Source: Pseudomonas sp. PD9R
GTDB taxonomy: Bacteria > Pseudomonadota > Gammaproteobacteria > Pseudomonadales > Pseudomonadaceae
Assembly (NCBI RefSeq): GCF_019200975.1
Contig: NZ_JAHTMR010000017.1
Coordinates: forward strand, 1 to 64,000
Length of the DNA stretch: 64,000 nt
Reading direction: 5' to 3'
Shown here: positions 41,185 through 49,758 of the stretch, piece after piece
How positions within the stretch are numbered: position 1 is the stretch's first letter
Layout of the letters: every line of letters starts with the position of its first letter
Notes under the pieces: generated by a model
Databases searched by the model: none
Told to the model about the DNA's origin: nothing
What the model saw: only the letters and a program-made list of their open reading frames with translations
Position numbers and translations under genes: made by a program

Positions 41185-41748
41185 ATGCTCATCAGGTCAC
41201 TGACCCTGGCTACCTTGCTGGCAGTTGCCGGCCCCTTGTTCGCCGCCGATGGCGACTCACCGCTGGATATGGACAAGGGCAGGGCCCGTCCCCTGATCAT
41301 TATTGCGCCGAGCACCGTTGACCCGGTTTGGGTGAGCCTGAAAAAGTCGCTGGAGGATCCGGCCAACAAGCAGGGTGTTGCGCAGCGCAATATCAAGGTG
41401 TACAGCGTGCTGAACATGTTCGGCCAGCTCGATGGCAAGGATCTCGGCCAACAGGACACCATGGCACTCATCCGCTCGTTGAAACTCGGTGCCGGTGCGT
41501 TGCCCAAAGTGATTCTGGTGGGCAAGGACGGTGAGGTGAAGCTCGAAAGGTCAGGGGAGGAGTCGAAGTCGGTCGATCTGAAGAAGGTCTTCGACACCAT
41601 CGATGCGCTGCCGGCGGAGGAGAAGGAAGCCGCCGCATACGCCCCGCCACCGGTCGCCGCCGAGCCGGCCCCGGCCAAGGGCGCCAAAGGCACCAAGCCC
41701 GGCAAACCAGCGAAACCCGCCAAGCCTGCTGAGCAACCCGACGATTGA
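41185..41748 (+). CDS. Exported DUF4174 protein with Lys/Pro/Ala tail
   Basis: Protein of 187 aa with signal peptide LIRSLTLATLLAVAGPLFAA. The DUF4174 part (about 30-125) has RPLIIIAPSTVDPVWVSLKK, NMFGQLDGKDLGQQDTMALI and LPKVILVGKDGEVKLERSGE, a thioredoxin-like fold without an active CXXC. The last 50 residues are a low-complexity KGTKPGKPAKPAKPAE tail that may bind the cell wall or nucleic acid. Start at 41185 with AAAAGGAG 6 nt upstream; the ATG at 41179 touches that site. Function unknown. Confidence 0.8.
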   Translation: MLIRSLTLATLLAVAGPLFAADGDSPLDMDKGRARPLIIIAPSTVDPVWVSLKKSLEDPANKQGVAQRNIKVYSVLNMFGQLDGKDLGQQDTMALIRSLKLGAGALPKVILVGKDGEVKLERSGEESKSVDLKKVFDTIDALPAEEKEAAAYAPPPVAAEPAPAKGAKGTKPGKPAKPAKPAEQPDD

Positions 41749-41771
41749 CCGAGCACTGACCACCTGATCCA

Positions 41772-41849
41772 TGTAGGAGCTGCCGGAGGCTGCGATCTTT
41801 TGACTTTGCTTTTAAAAATCAAAAGATCGCAGCCTGCGGCAGCTCCTAC
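41772..41849. repeat. REP doublet, family A
   Basis: Arms TGTAGGAGCTGCCGGAGGCT and the matching complement, short spacer, between the DUF4174 gene and the end of the autotransporter gene. Both genes converge here. Confidence 0.9.
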
Positions 41850-41870
41850 CGGTTTTGCATCGATCAACGG

Positions 41871-44018
41871 TTACCAGTTGTAGCGATAACCGGCATTTAC
41901 CGCCCAAGGCTGTTCAATATCGCTGCCTTTGGTGTACCCGCCTTCGACGAAGAAATGGTGCTTGTCAGCCACCGACACCATTAACCCGCCACCGAGTTCG
42001 CCCCGTGACCCCGGCAGGCGGCTGTCCAGTTTTACCCCGCTGACCTTCACGTGACTGTCGCCAGCATGTTCGGTCATCCAGGTGGCCTTGGCATAAGGCT
42101 TGACCGCGACGCCGTTGCCCCATTGCAGATCGCGCCCAAGCACGCCGCCGACTCGGCTTTGCATCGAGGTCATCGCATCCTGTTCGACGCTCAGGCCATT
42201 GCTGGCGGTGTAGTGCCCGCGACCGATGCGGCTCATCTGCAGCCCTGCTTGAGGTTCGACGAACCAGCCTTGACCCAGTTCGACATGCTTGCCGAGTTGA
42301 ACATCAGCGCTCACCGCATGGTTCTTGAAGTGTGCGCTGACCTTTTTTCCGAGGTTGCTGGTGATGTCGATGTCGTTGTCCAGCCGGCTGTACTTCAGAG
42401 CGCTGTCGATATGCAAACCGGAGCGGTCGAGATAGCTGGCATAGGCCCCGAGAGTCGTACTGTCGATGGTGCCTTTGCTGGCCTCACCGAAATCCTGTCG
42501 TCCCTGGCCTTGGCCGACCAACCCGCCCACGTAAAGCGTTCCATCAAGAAAGGGCAGGGCTTTATCGGCGCCGATTTCCATGCCGTTCACTTGTTGTTGG
42601 AAAGCCCGGCTGGTGCCCGTGTCCAGGCGCTGTTCGGTGCCATAGCCACGCGTCCACAAACCACCCTGATCCTTGCCGGAACGCAATTCGCCAAAGTGTC
42701 CGGTGGTGGCGCTCATTTGCGCACTGATCAGGGCTGCGCTGGCAGCGTGACTGGCGACCGCCGCGTTGGCGCCTTTACTCAGGGTTTCAGCTTGAGGACG
42801 ACGCGTCGGGATGTCGGGCTCAGCAGGGTCCGCAGGAAAACCCGGCGTTTGTGGGTCTCGTCCTTCATCCGGTTTGTTGATCGGATCGACCTCGGCGGTG
42901 TTGAGCAAAAACCAGTCTTCGCCAATGTGCTGCAATTGGTAACGATAGGCGCCGGCATCCACGGTATCGCCGTAGAGTTTGAAGTCGCCGCTGCCGCCGT
43001 TGCCATCCACCAGCATCAATGGTCGCGCGCTACCCGGCGCATTGCCCGAATCGGTGACCACCAGGGTATGCGTGTCGCTGATCGGTCCTTGCACCCTGAT
43101 CAAGTCACCTTGCAATGAGGCCAGGTCAGTGTTCATCAGGAAACTGCCGTTGCCGCTCAACGGACCTTTGATCGTCAGCGTATGGAAGCCGTTAATGGCC
43201 GGATCGGCGAAGCTGACCTGACCCTCGACATGGCTCGAAAAACCCAGGATCGCGTCGCCCTTGAGCTGCAGGAAACCGCCCTGATTGATCGTCGTCTCAC
43301 TGGCTTCGGCCCGATCGCCCAACACCATGAGGCCGCCCTGATTGACGAGGGTGTTGTGCACAGCGGTGCCCGCTACGCTTTCCAGCAGACCGCCCTGATT
43401 GACCACTGAATCGCTGACTGAACCGCGGTCATTGACCGACAGGACGCCGCCGTTATTCACGGTCGTGTGCTCGGCATGAGCGTCCTGATAAACAGTCATT
43501 TGGCCATTATTGACGGAGGTGTTTTTCGCGAGGGCGTCCATGTATACAAACATGGCGCCACCCTTGAGACGGGTATCGCTGACGACTGCGTTTTCCGCGA
43601 CATCCAGAAAACCGCCATTGACCGTGGTGCGAAGTGCGGTGGCCGAGCCCAAGACCACCATCTGACCGTTTTGCAACAGGGTGTCGTAGGCCGCCCCGGT
43701 GTCATGCAGTTGCAGCCATCCGGTGTTCTGCACCGTCGTGCCCTGCGAAACACCTGAATCCCAGATATGGATGTTGCCATTGCTCACGGTGCTATCGATC
43801 AGGGAACCGCCGGTGCCCACATTCACCGAAGAACCATCGTTGAGCAAAAGATTGGCTTCAGCGGTGGTCAGGCACGTGAGCAGATCGCAGCTGGCGGCGA
43901 ACGTCTTGAGTGGCACCAGGCCCAGCAACAGCATGGCACTGGATACCGATACACGAGAAAACCGCACACCGACCTTGAACATGGAAAGCCACCGACTGCA
44001 GAGGAAAGTGGCGGGCAT
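41871..44018 (-). CDS. AIDA/pertactin-type autotransporter adhesin
   Basis: Type V secretion protein of 715 aa (703 if starting at the ATG at 43980-43982). A signal peptide (RVSVSSAMLLLGLVPLKTFA) precedes an AIDA-like beta-helix of imperfect repeats such as ATALRTTVNGGFLDVAENAV and HAEHTTVNNGGVLSVNDRGS (about 65-250). A pertactin-like stretch follows (FLMNTDLASLQGDLIRVQGP, about 295-385), then a Pro-rich linker and a beta-barrel from about 440 to the end YRYNW. Location: outer membrane and surface, likely adhesion. It is 60 bp downstream of the BvgS-like gene on the same strand. Confidence 0.9.
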   Translation of the reverse strand: MPATFLCSRWLSMFKVGVRFSRVSVSSAMLLLGLVPLKTFAASCDLLTCLTTAEANLLLNDGSSVNVGTGGSLIDSTVSNGNIHIWDSGVSQGTTVQNTGWLQLHDTGAAYDTLLQNGQMVVLGSATALRTTVNGGFLDVAENAVVSDTRLKGGAMFVYMDALAKNTSVNNGQMTVYQDAHAEHTTVNNGGVLSVNDRGSVSDSVVNQGGLLESVAGTAVHNTLVNQGGLMVLGDRAEASETTINQGGFLQLKGDAILGFSSHVEGQVSFADPAINGFHTLTIKGPLSGNGSFLMNTDLASLQGDLIRVQGPISDTHTLVVTDSGNAPGSARPLMLVDGNGGSGDFKLYGDTVDAGAYRYQLQHIGEDWFLLNTAEVDPINKPDEGRDPQTPGFPADPAEPDIPTRRPQAETLSKGANAAVASHAASAALISAQMSATTGHFGELRSGKDQGGLWTRGYGTEQRLDTGTSRAFQQQVNGMEIGADKALPFLDGTLYVGGLVGQGQGRQDFGEASKGTIDSTTLGAYASYLDRSGLHIDSALKYSRLDNDIDITSNLGKKVSAHFKNHAVSADVQLGKHVELGQGWFVEPQAGLQMSRIGRGHYTASNGLSVEQDAMTSMQSRVGGVLGRDLQWGNGVAVKPYAKATWMTEHAGDSHVKVSGVKLDSRLPGSRGELGGGLMVSVADKHHFFVEGGYTKGSDIEQPWAVNAGYRYNW

Positions 44019-44078
44019 TCTGCGGAGGGCGACGGTGTGGGTAACGCCGATGATTCCTGAAATATTGTAGGAAACTTC

Positions 44079-47000
44079 CTACGACTGGCCGTTGATACTG
44101 ACCCGAATACTGTCCTGAAGCCGGGTTGTTTGCAGGGTGAAGGCTTCAAGCAATCGAGTCAGTTCCGGACCTTGAACGCCAGCCTCGCAAGCCTGTTCGA
44201 GCTGTTCACAGGTGCTGATCAACGGCGCTGCATGGATGATCCGCGCGCTGCCGAGGATCTTGTGGCAAAGACGCTTCACCGCCAACAAGTCACCCGCGGC
44301 AGACAGCTGCTGCAGTGCATCGAAATCTTCCTGATTGGTACGCAGCACCGTGCTCAGCAATTGCCGGGTCATTGCCGCATCGCCGGCCGTGATGTCGCGA
44401 ACCCTGGAAATGTCGAAGCAGGGCGTCGTTTCCAGTGGCGCTTGTTCGGCCTGACGCAGGTAGTGTTCGAGGGTCGAGCGGGTCACCGGTTTGAACAGAC
44501 AGTCGTTCATGCCAGCCTCGATGCAGAGCCGGACTTCCTGGGGTTGCGCATTGGCCGTCAATCCCACCACATGAGTGGCGGCGCGCCCTTCACGGGCTTC
44601 GGTCGCACGCAATTGGCGGACCATCTGCTCGCCACTCATGTGCGGCATGTTGCAGTCGGTGATGACGTAGTCGAAAGGTTGCTGGCTCCATAGGCGCAAG
44701 CCTTCCAGGCCGTTCTCTGCACACTTGACCCGCATGCCGAGGGATTCCAGTTGCCGTTGCAGCACCACGCGATTGAACTCGTGATCTTCGACGATCAGAA
44801 TGTTGCGGGCGGGCAGAGGTGCAACCGGTCCAGCATCGTTGATGGGTATTGCCTCGTCCTCCGTCACGGCCGTCACGTCGAGTTCCAGGGTGAAACACGA
44901 CCCTTGCCCCGGCTCGCTGACGCAAGTAAGGCGTCCGCCCATCACTTGCGTCAGTTGCTGACAGATCGCCAGGCCCAAGCCTGTGCCGACCTGCAATTCG
45001 GTGTCGTTTGAATCGAATTGCGTGTAGGGCTGGAACAATCGCTGGCGCTGTTGCTCGTTCATGCCGATGCCAGTGTCCGTCACGCGCAGGCGCAGATGGG
45101 CAGAACCGTGTGCGGGTTCCAGCGTCAGCTCAACGCCGACTGTGCCCCGCGGGGTGAACTTGATCGCGTTGCTGATCAGGTTGGACACGATCTGCCGAAA
45201 TCGCAGCGAATCCAGGTCCACGGCAATGTCCGGCCCATGGTTGAGGAAAGCCAGTGCGACATTCTTCTGCTGGGCGAGGCTGGCAAAACTCTCGGCCACG
45301 GTGCTGACCAGCCTCACCGGATGACAGGCGCCGGTCCGCAGTTCGAACTTGCCGGACTCGATTTTCGACAGGTCGAGAATTTCGCCAATCAGCTCCATCA
45401 TGCCGCTGGCGGATTTTTGCGCGATGTCGATCAATTGCCCGTCGGGGCGCTGGTCACGCAGCAGTTCGAGCACGCCGATCAGCGCGCTCATGGGCGTGCG
45501 GATCTCGTGGCTCATCACCGCCAGGAAGTGGCTCTTGCCACGGTTGGCTGCCTCGGCGTGATCCTTGGCCTGATGCAGCGCGTGTTGCAGGTTCTGTTGT
45601 TCGGTCAGGTCAATCCAGCCGCCAATGACCCCGGTCATGGTGCCGTCGGAATCGTGATAGGGCAGGGCCCAGTGGTAGATGTGGTAAGTCCGGCCCTTGA
45701 CCGTCATGGTGAAATTGGCGAACGACGGCTCGGCGCTTTCAAGCGTCGCGCGGTGAATCCGCTTGTAATGATGGGCGTCGTCGACAGGCAGAATGTCCGC
45801 TTCGATCAGGCCCTTGTTCAACACCTGGTCGAGTTCGATATCCATCACTTGCAGGTAAGCGCGATTGCAGGTCAGCAACAAACCCTTGCGGTCGCGGACG
45901 TAAATCGGATGCGGCGTGCCATCCACCAGCACCTTCATGAACACCAATTGGTCGTTCAGGGCTTTTTGCGCTTTTTGCCGTTCGGCGATTTGCCGACGCA
46001 GTCCAAGATTCCAGGCGAGGATCGCCAGCACCACGACCATCAGGCCGAGCACGGCTCTGAAGAACCAGTTTTTGTAGGCGCTCCAGCCGCCCTGGCTTTC
46101 CTGCGGGTTTTGCCAGCGGTTGGCCAGGCTGGTGAATGTGTCTGGGCCGATGTCGAGCATGGCTTTGTCGAGGATCGAGATCAGTTCGGTGTTCTGATGG
46201 CCGGTGGCGAAACCGATCAGCGCGGGTTGGGAACCGATCACCGAGTCGATTTGCAGCCGACCGCGAAAAAACCGGTCGATCAGGTAAGCGGCGCCCATCT
46301 GTGGCTGGATCACACCGTCCACTCGACCTTCGGCGAGCAATTCATAGGTTTCGATCGGTGTGTCGACTTCCACCGGCAGAATGTCTGGCCACTCGCGCTC
46401 CAGCCAGTTGGCCGCCGCCGAGTCTTTGATGATTGCCACGCGCCGGCCTTTCAAACCGGCGAGGCCGGCATGTTCCGGCTGGATGCGGGTCACCAGTGCA
46501 AAGGGATTGACCACATAGGGGCGGGCAAACAGCAAATTGGGTTCGCGGCGTGAACTGTATGTCAGGGCACCAATGATGCTGACCGGGTCCCGTTGCGCAC
46601 GGCTAGTCATCGCGTCGACCGAGGTGATATTGCTTGGCACGAACACCAGCCCGGTGCGGTCGTTGATCAACTCCAGTAAGTCGGCGGCCATGCCGCGTAA
46701 TTGACCGTCAGCGTTGAAGAAGCTGAAAGGCGAGTACAAGTCGTTGGCCAACACTTCGATCTGCGGGTGATCCTTGATCCATTGCTGCTCGCCGACGGTC
46801 AATTGCAGGCGGTTGTAGGCCAGTTTCGGATTGGCACCGATGCCCCAGCGCCGAGCGATCACGGCACGTTCCGGTGGCGAGATTTTCGCCAGCGCGGTAT
46901 TGAGCAGTGTCAGCAACTGGCGGTCCTGACGCCGCACCGCAAAACTGAAACCCAGACCTTCGGAGTCGCGCTGTAGGGTCTGCTTCAGGCTTTGCTGATA

Positions 47001-47651
47001 ACTGCGCTCCAGCAGGTATTGCGCGGAAATCGCATCGGTTAGCAAAACCAGACCTTCGTCATAGGCCACCCGGCCGAGCCCCTGTTCGGTGGAGGACACC
47101 GACTCGACCGGCAATTGGGGAAACAGTGCGACTACGCGCCCCTGCGCAATCCAGTCGGGATCGAATAGCACGCGGGTGCCCGGTGGTGGCTGGTCGTTGG
47201 GCCAGTGAGTACCGAAACGGCTGACCAGCACGGCCTGGTCGTAGGCATAAGGCGCGCTCAGTAGCAGATCGCTGTAAACCGTTTCGAGGTGGTTGATGCG
47301 CGGAATCAGGTCGACTTCGCGTTGCTGCAGAGCGGCCAGCGCCTGTTCCTGAGAGGCATAACGAGTGACCTGCAAGCGCACGCCCAACGCCCGCGCCAGC
47401 ACGTCGAGGTAATCGGCCGACAGGCCTTCGTAATCTTTCTGGTTGGCGGTCATGTCCAGTGGTGGGCGGTCGGGCAAGTACACGCCGACCCGCAGCACGG
47501 CCTTATGGGCCAGCCATTGGCGCTGCTCAGCGTTGAGCGTCAGGCTGACACTGCTATCGGCGGCGCGGCTGAGCAGTGACAGAGGTTCGGCGGATGCCGG
47601 GAATGACAAGAGCATCAACACGCCCAGCAGCACCCGACAGATCGTGGTCAT
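44079..47651 (-). CDS. BvgS-like hybrid sensor kinase
   Basis: Kinase of 1190 aa. Signal segment, two tandem periplasmic binding domains of SBP_bac_3 type (about 45-280 and 285-520), a transmembrane segment near 540, then a PAS domain (about 570-690). HisKA with MSHEIRTPMSALIGVLELL, HATPase (ATGTGLGLAICQ-like TGLGLAICQQLTQV), receiver with DYVITDCNMPHMSGEQ, and a C-terminal Hpt domain (LCHKILGSARII). This is the His-Asp-His-Asp relay seen in Bordetella BvgS and Pseudomonas RocS1. It is separated by 3 bp from the response regulator upstream and followed by the autotransporter. Confidence 0.92.
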   Translation of the reverse strand: MTTICRVLLGVLMLLSFPASAEPLSLLSRAADSSVSLTLNAEQRQWLAHKAVLRVGVYLPDRPPLDMTANQKDYEGLSADYLDVLARALGVRLQVTRYASQEQALAALQQREVDLIPRINHLETVYSDLLLSAPYAYDQAVLVSRFGTHWPNDQPPPGTRVLFDPDWIAQGRVVALFPQLPVESVSSTEQGLGRVAYDEGLVLLTDAISAQYLLERSYQQSLKQTLQRDSEGLGFSFAVRRQDRQLLTLLNTALAKISPPERAVIARRWGIGANPKLAYNRLQLTVGEQQWIKDHPQIEVLANDLYSPFSFFNADGQLRGMAADLLELINDRTGLVFVPSNITSVDAMTSRAQRDPVSIIGALTYSSRREPNLLFARPYVVNPFALVTRIQPEHAGLAGLKGRRVAIIKDSAAANWLEREWPDILPVEVDTPIETYELLAEGRVDGVIQPQMGAAYLIDRFFRGRLQIDSVIGSQPALIGFATGHQNTELISILDKAMLDIGPDTFTSLANRWQNPQESQGGWSAYKNWFFRAVLGLMVVVLAILAWNLGLRRQIAERQKAQKALNDQLVFMKVLVDGTPHPIYVRDRKGLLLTCNRAYLQVMDIELDQVLNKGLIEADILPVDDAHHYKRIHRATLESAEPSFANFTMTVKGRTYHIYHWALPYHDSDGTMTGVIGGWIDLTEQQNLQHALHQAKDHAEAANRGKSHFLAVMSHEIRTPMSALIGVLELLRDQRPDGQLIDIAQKSASGMMELIGEILDLSKIESGKFELRTGACHPVRLVSTVAESFASLAQQKNVALAFLNHGPDIAVDLDSLRFRQIVSNLISNAIKFTPRGTVGVELTLEPAHGSAHLRLRVTDTGIGMNEQQRQRLFQPYTQFDSNDTELQVGTGLGLAICQQLTQVMGGRLTCVSEPGQGSCFTLELDVTAVTEDEAIPINDAGPVAPLPARNILIVEDHEFNRVVLQRQLESLGMRVKCAENGLEGLRLWSQQPFDYVITDCNMPHMSGEQMVRQLRATEAREGRAATHVVGLTANAQPQEVRLCIEAGMNDCLFKPVTRSTLEHYLRQAEQAPLETTPCFDISRVRDITAGDAAMTRQLLSTVLRTNQEDFDALQQLSAAGDLLAVKRLCHKILGSARIIHAAPLISTCEQLEQACEAGVQGPELTRLLEAFTLQTTRLQDSIRVSINGQS

Positions 47652-47654
47652 GAT

Positions 47655-48278
47655 TCAGACCAGATCGTTACGCTTGGCGAACTCAATCAGTTCCAGCAGC
47701 GTGGCAGCGTTGAGTTTTTGCATCAGCCGGGTTTTGTAGGTGCTGACGGTCTTGTTGCTCAGCAGCATGTCGTCGGCAATTTCCTTATTGCTTTTGCCCA
47801 GCGCCAAACCATGCAGCACCTTGAGTTCACGGCGCGAAACAGCGCTGAGCAATTGCGCATCGGTCTGGGCGAAATCGCTTTTACGCACCGAATTGAAAGT
47901 GCCGATGGGGAACCAGGTCTTGCCGCTGGCGACCGCTTTCAGGGCCGTGGCGATCTCCACCGGATCATCGATTTTCGACAGATAAGCCGCCGCACCGGCA
48001 CGCATGCATTGCGCCGCATACGCCTGGCCTTTCAGCCCGGTATGCACCAGCACATGGGCCGGGCTGCCGCCGATACGCAAACGGTCAATCACCGCCATGC
48101 CATCGAGTTGCGGAATGTCGAGATCCAGCACAATCGCATCAGGCTTGAGTTCGAAGGCTTTGCTCAGCGCATCCACGCCGTTGTCGCACTCGCCGACGAT
48201 CTCATGGCCTTCACGGGCCAGAATCATCCCGATCGCCATGCGCACCACCGCGTGATCATCGACCAGCAACACTTTCAT
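47655..48278 (-). CDS. BvgA-like response regulator (NarL/LuxR type)
   Basis: Regulator of 207 aa. Receiver domain with DD (7-8), phosphoacceptor D52 in LDLDIPQLDG, the Thr in VHTG and Lys in LSKI. LuxR helix-turn-helix at the C-terminus: LGKSNKEIADDMLLSNKTVS and TYKTRLMQKLNA. It receives phosphate from the BvgS-like kinase next to it. In Bordetella the pair switches adhesins and toxins; in P. aeruginosa the RocSA systems control fimbriae and biofilm. Here the autotransporter immediately downstream is the natural target to test. Confidence 0.92.
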   Translation of the reverse strand: MKVLLVDDHAVVRMAIGMILAREGHEIVGECDNGVDALSKAFELKPDAIVLDLDIPQLDGMAVIDRLRIGGSPAHVLVHTGLKGQAYAAQCMRAGAAAYLSKIDDPVEIATALKAVASGKTWFPIGTFNSVRKSDFAQTDAQLLSAVSRRELKVLHGLALGKSNKEIADDMLLSNKTVSTYKTRLMQKLNAATLLELIEFAKRNDLV

Positions 48279-48454
48279 CGATCAGCCCTCATGCCCTGAT
48301 TCAGCATAGTCCCGCAGCGAAGTAACAGCGCCGGGAGCCTGATGCATGGCAGGTGGAATAAAAAAAGGCGCGATCGTACCCGGTTTGGTTGGCTATGCAA
48401 TGAAAGGTGTCGTGCACAAGTTGATTGTGGCGGTTTTGTCGCGCGCAGTGGCCA

Positions 48455-48490
48455 TGTAGGCGCTGCCGCGGGGCTGCGATCTTTTGATGT
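48455..48490 (+). repeat. Single REP arm, family A
   Basis: TGTAGGCGCTGCCGCGGGGC with TGCGATCTTTTGATG, one arm only. It lies at the end of ampC, where it may help transcription stop. Confidence 0.7.
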
Positions 48491-48497
48491 TGCTCTG

Positions 48498-49673
48498 TCA
48501 GTTACTCAAGGCACTCAATATCTGATGCGCAACCTTCACGCGCTCCGCATTCGGATAGTTTTTGTTGGCCAGAATCACAATGCCAATGCCTTTCGAAGGC
48601 ACGAAAACCGCGTAGGCACCAAAGCCATTGGTCGACCCCGTTTTGTTGATCAATATCTCTTTCGACGGAGACTGAGGCGGATTCAGCCACTGAACCTTGT
48701 GCGCTTCCATGGCCATCGGCGTCGAGTTGCCGGCGAGCAATTGATCGAGCGTCACCGGGTATTTATAGAGTTCCCAACCCAGACCCTGGGTCATGTCGTC
48801 AACGCTGTAATAACCGGTGTGTGTCAGGGCAATGGCCTGCTGCAGGGGCTTTTCCAGTGTGCCGGGCCTTATGTTCGCTTCGACGAAACCGATCAGGTCA
48901 GAGGCGCTGGTTTTCACCCCATAAGCCTCGGAGTCCAGCGCTCCTGGTCCGACGCGCACGGTTTTGTCGTCCTTGCTGTAACCCTGGGCGTACAGGTCCA
49001 TCTGGGCCTGCGGTACCTTGAGATAGGTGTGCTTCAACCCAAGTTTGGGCAACAGGGTGTTTTCCATCAGATCATCGAACGGCTGGCCCATGCTTTGTGC
49101 GGCCAGGTAGCCGAACAACCCGATGCTGGGGTTCGAGTATTGCCGGTGGGTGCCGGCGGGGTAGACCGGTTTCCACTGCTGGAAATAGCCGAGCATCTTG
49201 TCCGTGGAATCGGCGGCATCCGGGAATTGCAACGGCAGACCGCCAGCGGTGTAAGTGCCCAGTTGCAGCAGGCTGATGGTGTCGAAAGCACTGCCGCGCA
49301 AGGCTGGCAGCACCCGGCTGGCCTTGTCGGAGAACGACAGTTTGCCACTGGCCTGAGCATAGGCACCGAGGGTGGCGGTGAAGGTTTTGCTCAGCGAGCC
49401 GATTTCGAACAGGGTGTTTTCGGTCACCGGCTGTTGGTTTTCTTTCGAGGCCACGCCGTAGTTGAAGTAATGCGGTTTGCCGTTGAGGGTGACGGCCACG
49501 GCCATGCCGGGAATGCCCTGGGCTTGCATGACCTGGCGCACGGCGTCGTTCACCACGGACTCGATATTTTCCTGCGCAAAACAGGGGCTTGTGGCGAGCA
49601 TTGCCAAGCAAATCGCAAGCATTTTCGGCCTGGCAATGCCGATTGAGTCCTTCATCGTTTTAGGGGATTTCAT
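48498..49673 (-). CDS. ampC: Class C beta-lactamase
   Basis: Periplasmic serine beta-lactamase of 391 aa if started at the ATG at 49671-49673. Signal peptide MLAICLAMLATSPCFAQ. Motifs: SLSK (S93 as catalytic serine), YSN in RQYSNPSIGL, and KTG in ILINKTGSTNG, plus LGTYTAGGLPLQFPD. These are the AmpC marks, so it should hydrolyse cephalosporins. A second possible start lies at 49703 (MTALNRAVSP), with ACGGGG upstream. The ampR regulator, usually divergent from ampC in inducible systems, is not here, so expression control is unclear. Confidence 0.92.
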   Translation of the reverse strand: MKSPKTMKDSIGIARPKMLAICLAMLATSPCFAQENIESVVNDAVRQVMQAQGIPGMAVAVTLNGKPHYFNYGVASKENQQPVTENTLFEIGSLSKTFTATLGAYAQASGKLSFSDKASRVLPALRGSAFDTISLLQLGTYTAGGLPLQFPDAADSTDKMLGYFQQWKPVYPAGTHRQYSNPSIGLFGYLAAQSMGQPFDDLMENTLLPKLGLKHTYLKVPQAQMDLYAQGYSKDDKTVRVGPGALDSEAYGVKTSASDLIGFVEANIRPGTLEKPLQQAIALTHTGYYSVDDMTQGLGWELYKYPVTLDQLLAGNSTPMAMEAHKVQWLNPPQSPSKEILINKTGSTNGFGAYAVFVPSKGIGIVILANKNYPNAERVKVAHQILSALSN

Positions 49674-49679
49674 TGGGCT

Positions 49680-49701
49680 GACCGCTCGATTTAGAGCGGT
49701 C
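49680..49701. other. Hairpin at the ampC start
   Basis: GACCGCTC-GATTTA-GAGCGGTC, 8 bp stem with 6 nt loop, 6 nt upstream of the ATG at 49673 and covering the longer alternative start. If mRNA begins upstream, this structure sits in the translation-initiation region. Confidence 0.55.
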
Positions 49702-49758
49702 ATTAAACCCCGTCACTGCTGATCAGGCCAAGTTTCCAGCAGGGGCGTGCATTTTCGA

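Noticed and set aside
45018..46553. Long plus-strand open frame opposite the BvgS-like kinase
   Set aside because: Antisense shadow of a clearly coding region; its translation is low-complexity and unrecognisable.
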